The notes beneath the pieces are model-generated. The model had not been told where the DNA came from and did not search any database. It was given only the letters and a program-made list of their open reading frames with translations. From assembly GCA_947447815.1 (NCBI GenBank), contig CANFLJ010000173.1, positions 1 through 5,069 of the forward strand: a DNA stretch of 5,069 nucleotides. The letters run 5' to 3'. A program made the position numbers and the translations under genes. Position 1 is the first letter of the stretch, and each line of letters begins with the position of its first letter. This DNA is from Chitinophagaceae bacterium. GTDB taxonomy: Bacteria > Bacteroidota > Bacteroidia > Chitinophagales > Chitinophagaceae. Positions 1 through 5,069 of this stretch are shown here, piece by piece.

Positions 1-464
1 AGCTTGAAGGAAGCAAAATCAATATATTGAAATTGAATACTGCCCTTACATTTCGAGATATCATCACTGGCAAAGATACCCTCGGATAATTGCTTATTAA
101 TAAATTCGGTAATCAATGTTCTTAAGTCGGTGATATCACTTTTCTTCAAAGTAGTTACCACATGTTTATCTATTCTAAGATAATCATTCGCAACGATGTG
201 CTTGAAGCTTTTTAGTTGCTCCCAGTCTACTCTTGAAAAAACTTCTTTAGTGTAATTGCTGATATTAAAAGCCTGCTCTCCTATCAGCATCATCAGATGC
301 AGAGAAGCTTCATAATCTTTTTCGTGATTGGTAAATAACAATACATCTGGCTTGCCATAGCTACCTGCATAAAAGAGTATTTTGCCTATAGCTTCCTGTA
401 TACGAAGTAAACACATCAAATCCTTACTACTCTCTTGCGCACTGATTACTTTCTGTTCGGTCAT
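1..464 (-). CDS. HepT/DUF86-like HEPN protein, degenerate RNase motif (C-terminus beyond window)
   Basis: An open frame begins at ATG 464-462 and runs without a stop off the left edge, giving at least 154 codons. Residues about 17-125 follow the HepT/DUF86 pattern: an opening helix (LLRIQEAIGKIL), a short polar loop, LMMLIGEQAFNIS matching the family's IGE-A-N helix, then VDW at 79-81 and FKHIVANDYLRID at 87-99. HepT proteins are HEPN-fold RNase toxins that pair with an MntA nucleotidyltransferase antitoxin, and their active motif is RX4HXY. Here it reads K88-x4-N93-D-Y95, so both Arg and His are replaced and RNase activity is doubtful. The protein also continues at least 30 residues past the usual end of about 115-125, so it may be fused or extended. 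No MntA-like gene lies upstream; one could lie beyond the edge. The family call comes from reading motifs, without a profile search. Only the ATPase gene precedes it on this strand, 61 bases away. Confidence 0.65.
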   Translation of the reverse strand, partial: MTEQKVISAQESSKDLMCLLRIQEAIGKILFYAGSYGKPDVLLFTNHEKDYEASLHLMMLIGEQAFNISNYTKEVFSRVDWEQLKSFKHIVANDYLRIDKHVVTTLKKSDITDLRTLITEFINKQLSEGIFASDDISKCKGSIQFQYIDFASFK

Positions 465-468
465 TCTG

Positions 469-476
469 CAAATGTA
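469..476 (-). promoter_or_regulatory. Possible Bacteroidota -7 box (TACATTTG) before the HepT-like gene
   Basis: On the minus strand this reads TACATTTG, an exact match to the Bacteroidota -7 consensus TAnnTTTG. It ends four bases before the ATG at 464, so a transcript from it would start at or next to the start codon. No convincing -33 TTG lies 19-21 bases further upstream, so this may be chance. The gene could instead be read through from the ATPase gene. Confidence 0.25.
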
Positions 477-525
477 TTGTTTCCCGAACAGTATCTTTAA
501 AAAACCCTTTATAAATACAATAATA

Positions 526-1242
526 TTATACTAATGAAGTCGCAGCAGTCGCATTTTTGAAAATATCTTCCAGGCTACGGTTTGTTTTTCGCAGGTTTAC
601 CAGCGTATCATCCGCTACAATATTGCCCTTATTAATGATGATAATCCTATCGCAGATAGCTTCGACTTCCTGTAAAATATGGGAGGAAAACAGTACTGTT
701 TTATTAACTGACTGTTGTTTAATTAAATTACGTATTTCAACAATCTGATTAGGATCCAGACCACTGGTAGGCTCATCCAGAATTAATACTTCGGGCGAGT
801 GAATAAGTGCTGCAGCCAATCCTACTCTTTGTTTATAGCCTTTGGATAATTGCCCTATCTTCTTATTTTGTTCGATAGTTAAGCCGGTAAGTGTAACTAT
901 ATTTTCAATTGCTGCAGCAAGATCTTGCAGTTGATGTACCCCACCTATAAAAGAAAGATATTCTTTCACATACATATCATAGTACAATGCATTGGACTCG
1001 GGCAGATAACCAATTTTCTTTTTAATATCCATTGCATGACTAGCTACATCCATACCGCAAACAGATACAGTTCCGGCATCAGGTTGCAAATACCCGGTAA
1101 TCATTTTCATGGTAGTACTCTTACCAGCTCCATTAGGACCCAGAAAACCTACTATCTGACCCTTCTGAATATCAAAGGAAATATTATTTACGGCTTTTTG
1201 GGTGCCATATTGTTTCAGTAAATTCTCAACTACTATTGACAT
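526..1242 (-). CDS. gldA: GldA-like ABC transporter ATP-binding protein, short C-terminus
   Basis: This is a 238-residue ABC ATPase of the ABC-2 type, the nucleotide-binding subunit that would power a membrane exporter at the inner membrane. Visible motifs are Walker A GPNGAGKST at 35-43, GYLPES around 78-83 at the Q-loop position, the signature LSKGYKQR at 132-139, Walker B VLILDEPT at 152-159, the D-loop GLDP at 161-164 and H-loop His188. The MSIVVENLLKQYG opening and the LPE-N-LY-D-YV-EYL stretch resemble GldA of gliding Bacteroidota, which works with GldF and GldG. Known GldA proteins are about 300 residues; this one goes almost directly from the VADDTLVNLR segment to a SLEDIF-type C-terminal helix, so an accessory segment of about 60 residues appears missing. 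I chose ATG 1242 because conserved sequence begins there; a GTG at 1257 would add five residues. No GldF/GldG-like permease is in the window, and in Flavobacterium gldA is likewise apart from gldFG. The ABC ATPase call is firm; the symbol is less so. Confidence 0.88.
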   Translation of the reverse strand: MSIVVENLLKQYGTQKAVNNISFDIQKGQIVGFLGPNGAGKSTTMKMITGYLQPDAGTVSVCGMDVASHAMDIKKKIGYLPESNALYYDMYVKEYLSFIGGVHQLQDLAAAIENIVTLTGLTIEQNKKIGQLSKGYKQRVGLAAALIHSPEVLILDEPTSGLDPNQIVEIRNLIKQQSVNKTVLFSSHILQEVEAICDRIIIINKGNIVADDTLVNLRKTNRSLEDIFKNATAATSLV

Positions 1243-1282
1243 GAAAACATTTTGCACGAAGATAGGAGGTTCTACTTCAGCA

Positions 1283-1290
1283 CAAAAATG
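1283..1290 (-). promoter_or_regulatory. Possible -7 promoter box (CATTTTTG) before the ATPase gene
   Basis: On the minus strand this reads CATTTTTG, one mismatch from TAnnTTTG and 40 bases before the ATG at 1242. Its surroundings (CATTTTTGTG) match nine of ten bases of the box before the response regulator (CACTTTTGTG). The -33 position is weak: only a CTTTAG-like stretch at 1312-1317. If real, the ATPase gene has its own transcript start in the 92-base gap after the kinase gene. Confidence 0.35.
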
Positions 1291-1334
1291 AGCCGGAATT
1301 TTTATGATATACTAAAGAAAAGTAATCGTTAATA

Positions 1335-2423
1335 CTAATCCATAAAACTAAGTATAAACTCAGTCTCTACATTCTGAACAGAGCTAACCATAATATTGCC
1401 ATCATGAAGCTCTACCAGCTTTTTTACTAAGTTCAAACCAAGGCCAGTGCCTTTGATTTGGCCTACATTATTGCCCCTAAAAAACATAGAATACAAATGG
1501 GAAATCTGGTTCTCCGGAATACCTATTCCAAAGTCTTTAATAGCAATATAAAAGCCAACCGAGGTGAAGGTTACTTTGCAGATAGGGTTGGGCGAATTGG
1601 CAGAATATTTAAAGGCATTGGTAAACAAATTATCCAGAATATATTCAAACAGAATAGGATCGATATATACACTTTTTGCTTCCCCTACTACTTCTATATC
1701 TATTACTCTGCCATCTTTCTGAATCAGACTCTGACGCTCGATAGTATTTTTAATCAGTGCTACCAGATCGGTTGATATCTTATTGCAAGCAATTACACCC
1801 GTATCTGCTTTTTGCATAATCAGTACATCATTAATCAAACGGGTTAGTCTGTCTGCTTCATTATTGATATTTACAAGATACTTATTAAACTGAGCACTGA
1901 TCTTTTCATCATTTACAGCACCCAAAAACATCAGCATCACTTCGGCACTTGATTTTATTATACTCAAAGGCGTGCGGAATTCATGGGAAGTAGTACTCAC
2001 AAACTTAGACTTCATTTCACTAAAATGACGTTCCTCCGATAATGACTCTATTAACTTTAAATACTCTTTCTTTCTTTTATCTATGAGGTAAAAAGATACA
2101 ATTATATTATCACTTCCAACGAGCTTCAAAGTCACTTCAAACCACTGATAGCTTGATCTTGTAACTTTTAAACGGATGTCAATTACGGTCGTTTTATCAG
2201 TAGCAATCACCTCTTGAGAAAAACGATTATATGCATCAATATCTTCAGGATGAATACAATTTTGTATCCTGGTATCAATATCAATAGTAGGAACTACTTT
2301 ACTTATCAGTTGTCTGAAAGCATTGGTACACTCTATTATAGAACCACTTTTATTGGTTACAATTAATAGATACTCATCTTTATGTTGTAATGTATTGATA
2401 GTCAAAGTTTGTAAAATCTCCAA
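1335..2423 (-). CDS. Soluble PAS-domain sensor histidine kinase with TTG start
   Basis: This is a 362-residue hybrid-free histidine kinase that would autophosphorylate and pass phosphate to a response regulator. Residues about 12-115 form a PAS-like sensor ending in WFEVTLKLV and IIVSFYLIDKR. A linker leads to a HisKA dimerisation helix with phospho-acceptor His147 in the H-box SHEFRTPL. The ATPase domain follows, with N-box LDNLFTNAFKYS (263-274), G1 KDFGIGIP (296-303), an FFRG F-box (314-317) and G2 GTGLGLNLV (325-333). All catalytic motifs look intact. No membrane segment or signal peptide is visible, so sensing is probably cytoplasmic. The frame has no ATG before codon 137: TTG at 2423 directly follows two TAA codons, and other non-ATG candidates are ATT at codon 3 and TTG at codon 7. 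ATG at codon 137 (base 2015) would drop the PAS domain. It lies 57 bases behind the response regulator gene, its likely partner and co-transcribed neighbour. The signal sensed is unknown. Confidence 0.9.
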   Translation of the reverse strand: MEILQTLTINTLQHKDEYLLIVTNKSGSIIECTNAFRQLISKVVPTIDIDTRIQNCIHPEDIDAYNRFSQEVIATDKTTVIDIRLKVTRSSYQWFEVTLKLVGSDNIIVSFYLIDKRKKEYLKLIESLSEERHFSEMKSKFVSTTSHEFRTPLSIIKSSAEVMLMFLGAVNDEKISAQFNKYLVNINNEADRLTRLINDVLIMQKADTGVIACNKISTDLVALIKNTIERQSLIQKDGRVIDIEVVGEAKSVYIDPILFEYILDNLFTNAFKYSANSPNPICKVTFTSVGFYIAIKDFGIGIPENQISHLYSMFFRGNNVGQIKGTGLGLNLVKKLVELHDGNIMVSSVQNVETEFILSFMD

Positions 2424-2480
2424 TTATTATATTGCACAGGTATTCATCACAAATTAATGAATATTCAGTATTAAAACAGT

Positions 2481-3257
2481 TTAAAATTTCCTGTTCTTTA
2501 ATGGTGATTTACCAAAGTGTTTTTTATAACAGGTAGAAAAATAGGAGAGAGAATTAAATCCCATAGCTACCGATACATCATAAACACTCATATTGGAAGT
2601 ACGGAGCATCAGATCGGCTTGTTCCAATTTTCTTTTCACTATATACTGCACAGGATTGCAACCATAGTTCTTCTTCACCATCCTTTCCAGGGTGCTGATA
2701 CTTAGTTCCAGCTTTTCAGCAATGGATGCAACAGAAGGCTGTTCTGCAGCCTTCAAATTTGTCTCAATTAATAGCGCAAAGTTTTTCAATATCTGAGCAT
2801 CAGAGCTATTCCTGAGCGTAGACATGTTAATTTGGCTACCTCCATTCATCAGGTTTTCACTGATATGAGCTTTTAGCCTTACCAGATTATTCACTTTCAG
2901 AAGCAGTTCATTTATTTTAAATGGCTTTTGAACAAAATCGTTGGCTCCTAGTTCCAGTCCATTTAAGATATCCGTGTCCTGCGATAATGCAGAAATGATA
3001 ATTACCGGTATATGTCTAACACTAGCATCGCTTTTAATAATCTTAAGCACAGAAAATCCATCCAAAGAATCTTCCAGCATAATGTCCAATAGAATAACAT
3101 CGGGAACGTGCTTTATCAAAAGTTCAAGAGCTTGATTACCATTACTTGCTTCTAATGTCTCATATCCATGAAGGCTTAACAAATAATTCAGGCTCTCTCG
3201 CAATACAGGATTATCTTCTACAAGAAGTACTGTAGGCTTATTTGAATTGGCAAGCAT
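2481..3257 (-). CDS. Response regulator with receiver and AraC-type DNA-binding domain
   Basis: This is a 258-residue transcription factor controlled by phosphorylation. The receiver domain spans about 8-128: acidic pocket E14-D15, phospho-acceptor D58 in VILLDIM, switch residue S89 in IIISA, and K111-P112 in VQKPF, all in expected places. A linker of about 25 residues leads to an AraC/XylS helix-turn-helix pair from about 155 to the end. The first HTH lies around IAEKLELSISTLERMVKK; the second contains VSVAMGFNSLSYFSTCYKK followed by the typical FGKSP motif. This Rec-AraC layout without membrane parts is a stand-alone regulator, unlike the hybrid two-component proteins common in Bacteroidota. 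ATG 3257 is the only sensible start, since the receiver begins a few residues later. It is the first gene of a likely two-gene operon with the histidine kinase downstream. Targets are not visible; the divergent secreted-protein unit is the obvious candidate by position only. Confidence 0.92.
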   Translation of the reverse strand: MLANSNKPTVLLVEDNPVLRESLNYLLSLHGYETLEASNGNQALELLIKHVPDVILLDIMLEDSLDGFSVLKIIKSDASVRHIPVIIISALSQDTDILNGLELGANDFVQKPFKINELLLKVNNLVRLKAHISENLMNGGSQINMSTLRNSSDAQILKNFALLIETNLKAAEQPSVASIAEKLELSISTLERMVKKNYGCNPVQYIVKRKLEQADLMLRTSNMSVYDVSVAMGFNSLSYFSTCYKKHFGKSPLKNRKF

Positions 3258-3545
3258 ATGCTTTTGTGTTTAAATTGTATACTGAAAAATTACAAGAACC
3301 GATGGTGTAAATCCGAAAAATCAAAAATTCTTCTGCGGCACAAAAGTGAAGAAAATAAATTAATTAGCAATAAATTTTATTTTTTCTATATCTAATCGAT
3401 AATAGTACGCATAAATATAGATTTTCAACAGAATGAATTTATATACGATAATTTTAAAGTGTTTTTAAGTAAAATTCTAAATTTATGATTTTAATAGATA
3501 ATTTTATTGCTATTATTACGTTCTACTAATGTATCAACCGTACAA
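3258..3545. other. AT-rich divergent intergenic region
   Basis: These 288 bases separate the leftward two-component genes from the rightward secreted-protein unit. The left part holds the promoter and leader of the response regulator. From about 3350 to 3510 the DNA is strongly AT-rich. No clear promoter faces right: the nearest candidates are TAAATTTA at 3478-3485 and similar AT-rich near-matches, all lacking the final G of TAnnTTTG and a good -33 box. A 7-base inverted repeat (TCTATAT at 3385-3391, ATATAGA at 3415-3421) is no better than expected in such AT-rich sequence. I see no small gene or RNA here. Confidence 0.6.
3341..3371 (-). promoter_or_regulatory. Bacteroidota-type promoter for the response regulator-kinase operon
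   Basis: On the minus strand, ATTG (3371-3368) is followed after 19 bases by CACTTTTG (3348-3341). This fits the Bacteroidota sigma factor consensus of TTTG near -33 and TAnnTTTG near -7, with a one-base mismatch in each box. Transcription would start near 3335, giving a leader of about 78 bases before the ATG at 3257. No operator or hairpin is evident in that leader. Confidence 0.55.
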
Positions 3546-4901
3546 ATGCGAATAAAAAAAGATATTTTGAACATATTTAAATCACATATTGGGCTATGGG
3601 CAACAGCTATTTGCTTACTAATTAATAGCAGCAATATATTCGCTCAGGTAAGCACAGCAACCAATAACATTTTTCTTCGCCCCTACAAGAAAAATGCAAT
3701 TTTCTATTCTAAACATCAGGTGGGATTCTCTCTTAAACTTAAAAGTAATACGCCCGAAAGACAAAGAGGCACAATATCAGTTGACCTGAAAAATGCAAGC
3801 AATGGAACTGTTTTCCACGAAAACTTAAGCATCTATGTAGGTTCGCGCAGTTCATACAGTAAAGACCTCGATTTTGGTAGTCTTGGTCTATTATCGGGCA
3901 TTTATACCGTCCTTATTAATGTTACCACTAATGCAGGTGTAACTACCGAACATTTTAGTTTTGTATTAAACCCGGAAAGTATTCAGTTTAAAAACTTTCG
4001 CCCTGCCGATTTCAGTAATTTCTGGGATGAAACAAAAAGAGAACTTGCTGCTGTCAATCCAAATTACACTATCAAGAAAAGAGTTGATTTAAGCAATTCC
4101 AGAGCAGATGTATTTACCGTAGAATTCCAATCTTTAGATAATCTTACTATAAGAGGCTTCTTAACCATCCCAAATAAAAGAGGTCCCTTTCCGGTAATGT
4201 GTATGTTCCCTGACTACGTAACGGAAATGAAACCGGAGTTTATGACCAATACGGCTGTACTAACCGTAAATGTTAGAGGTATTGGCAACAGCAGAGATAA
4301 AATAAAAGCAGAATTTCCTCAATACCTGAATCTGGATGTCAACAACAAAAAGAGGTTTGTGTACAGAGGCGTTTATATGGACTGTTACCGTAGTGTAGAT
4401 TTTATTTTAAAGCAAGGACACACCCTTAATTTGGATACATCTCAGATTTTGCTGAAAGGTGTTGGCCAAGGTGCCGGACTTTGTGCTGTAACGGCTGTTC
4501 TATCTCCTTACATCAGGGGTATTATCATGGAGCGCCCTTTATTGCTGGATATCAGGAATATGATTGCCCATGCCGAACTTTATAAACCCGCTTACTGGCC
4601 TGCCACTGCTATGATAGAATATTGTGGCGGCAAAATAAGTGCTCTTACAAAAGATATGTTGATGAAAAACTGGGATTACTTCGATCCGGTTAACTTTGCA
4701 CCATACATTCCTTGTCCTATTCTGTACGGGTTTGCCTATAAGAATAACATGAATCCATCTATTTGCAGCTACAATTTTCTGAGTCAGCTAAGAGTAGATA
4801 CAAAAGATATTCTGATGTGCAATGATTGTGAAACCGAAATGGACGATAAGTTCTCGGGCTTTCAAGGTACCTGGATCAATGAAATATTAAACATACCATA
4901 A
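3546..4901 (+). CDS. Secreted acetyl xylan esterase-like alpha/beta-hydrolase lacking the catalytic triad
   Basis: A 451-residue exported protein. Residues 1-33 form a Sec signal peptide: a basic start (MRIKKD), a hydrophobic core around 16-26 and probable cleavage at IFA-Q. Residues about 38-145 look like an all-beta, Ig-like domain. From about 148 on it follows the AXE1/cephalosporin-C deacetylase family: DFSNFWDETKREL, a GFLTIP strand, VNVRGIGNSRD, VYRGVYMDCYRSVDF, MERPLLLDIR and YFDPVNFAPYIPCPILYG all match family blocks. The catalytic positions do not. The nucleophile motif GxSQG reads GVGQG (Gly307), the acid position is Tyr398 or neighbouring Lys/Asn, and the His of the HE motif reads Cys428-Glu. 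The oxyanion HGY motif reads PDY. No His occurs after residue 342. The frame is uninterrupted, so this looks like a pseudoenzyme, perhaps binding a ligand in the periplasm. ATG 3546 was chosen over TTG 3507 because it opens a proper signal peptide. It is followed 25 bases later by another exported protein gene. Confidence 0.85.
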   Translation: MRIKKDILNIFKSHIGLWATAICLLINSSNIFAQVSTATNNIFLRPYKKNAIFYSKHQVGFSLKLKSNTPERQRGTISVDLKNASNGTVFHENLSIYVGSRSSYSKDLDFGSLGLLSGIYTVLINVTTNAGVTTEHFSFVLNPESIQFKNFRPADFSNFWDETKRELAAVNPNYTIKKRVDLSNSRADVFTVEFQSLDNLTIRGFLTIPNKRGPFPVMCMFPDYVTEMKPEFMTNTAVLTVNVRGIGNSRDKIKAEFPQYLNLDVNNKKRFVYRGVYMDCYRSVDFILKQGHTLNLDTSQILLKGVGQGAGLCAVTAVLSPYIRGIIMERPLLLDIRNMIAHAELYKPAYWPATAMIEYCGGKISALTKDMLMKNWDYFDPVNFAPYIPCPILYGFAYKNNMNPSICSYNFLSQLRVDTKDILMCNDCETEMDDKFSGFQGTWINEILNIP

Positions 4902-4926
4902 TATATATACACCACAAATAATTATA

Positions 4927-5069
4927 ATGAAGAAGATAAAACTACTGTTTTTTTGTTTAGCTACTGTACTCTTTGTACAACAGGCTAATGCAGGATTTCC
5001 AATAGGCAAAGGGCGTTGGATGCTGGTGCCTACGTTCAATCATTATTCGGCTTCCAGCTACTGGGATGA
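4927..5069 (+). CDS. Exported protein, probable outer-membrane protein (3' end beyond window)
   Basis: ATG 4927 opens a frame of 47 codons that runs off the right edge without a stop. Residues 1-22 are a clear Sec signal peptide: MKKIK, a hydrophobic core to about residue 17, and likely cleavage after QQANA. The mature start, GFPIGKGRWMLVPTFNHYS, has the GKGxW-plus-aromatic pattern often seen at the first strand of Bacteroidota outer-membrane beta-barrels, but 47 residues are too few to assign a family. It lies 25 bases after the esterase-like gene on the same strand, with no terminator between, so both are probably on one transcript. The AT-rich region before the ATG has no Shine-Dalgarno sequence, as is usual in this phylum. 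Confidence 0.75.
   Translation, partial: MKKIKLLFFCLATVLFVQQANAGFPIGKGRWMLVPTFNHYSASSYWD

Noticed and set aside
520..529. Perfect 10-base palindrome ATAATATTAT over the ATPase stop codon, considered as a terminator
   Set aside because: It has only A-T pairs and no loop, so it cannot make a stable hairpin; it is expected by chance in AT-rich DNA.
925..1221. Rightward open frame of about 98 codons inside the ATPase gene
   Set aside because: It lies fully antisense to the conserved Walker A half of the ABC ATPase, with no promoter or domain of its own.
1458..1775. Rightward open frame of about 105 codons inside the kinase gene
   Set aside because: It is antisense to the conserved ATPase domain of the kinase, has no recognisable domain, and its composition is explained by the opposite strand.
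2448..2475. Weak inverted repeat in the regulator-kinase gap (TAAT...ATTA, AATA...TATT)
   Set aside because: Four-base A-T arms are too short and weak for a terminator or operator call.
3385..3421. Inverted repeat TCTATAT/ATATAGA with a 23-base spacer in the divergent region
   Set aside because: Seven A/T-rich bases per arm in a very AT-rich region is close to chance, and AraC-type sites are normally direct repeats.
3507..3545. Upstream TTG start for the esterase-like gene
   Set aside because: It would put 13 uncharacteristic residues before a well-formed signal peptide that starts at ATG 3546.

Overview
The window looks like chromosomal DNA from a member of the Bacteroidota. The case rests on AT-rich DNA, the absence of Shine-Dalgarno sequences before the genes, promoter-like boxes resembling the Bacteroidota TTTG / TAnnTTTG consensus, an ABC ATPase closest to the gliding-motility protein GldA, and a response regulator with a receiver plus AraC-type output. 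I cannot name the genus; a Chitinophagaceae or Sphingobacteriales-like background is a guess.

The left two thirds (1-3257) is read leftward. In transcription order it holds a Rec-AraC response regulator (3257-2481), a soluble PAS-containing histidine kinase (2423-1335), a GldA-like ABC ATPase (1242-526) and a HepT/DUF86-like protein (464 to beyond base 1). Regulator and kinase are 57 bases apart and probably form one two-component operon, with a good Bacteroidota-type promoter at 3341-3371. The ATPase has its own weaker promoter-like box and may be a separate unit. No permease partner for it is in the window.

An AT-rich divergent intergenic region (3258-3545) separates these genes from a rightward unit. 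That unit holds a secreted protein with an N-terminal beta-sandwich-like part and a C-terminal acetyl xylan esterase (AXE1)-like alpha/beta-hydrolase part (3546-4901). After 25 bases comes the start of a second exported protein (4927 to beyond 5069), probably an outer-membrane protein. The two-component genes sit back to back with this envelope unit and could regulate it, but this is only inferred from layout.

The most notable observations are these. The esterase-like protein appears to have lost all three catalytic residues while keeping the fold, so it looks like a secreted pseudoenzyme. The HepT-like protein carries Lys and Asn in place of the Arg and His of the RX4HXY RNase motif, and it runs past the usual HepT length. 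The kinase has no ATG start: its reading frame opens with TTG directly after two TAA codons. The GldA-like ATPase lacks the C-terminal segment usual in that family. I see no mobile element, CRISPR array, rRNA or tRNA in the window.
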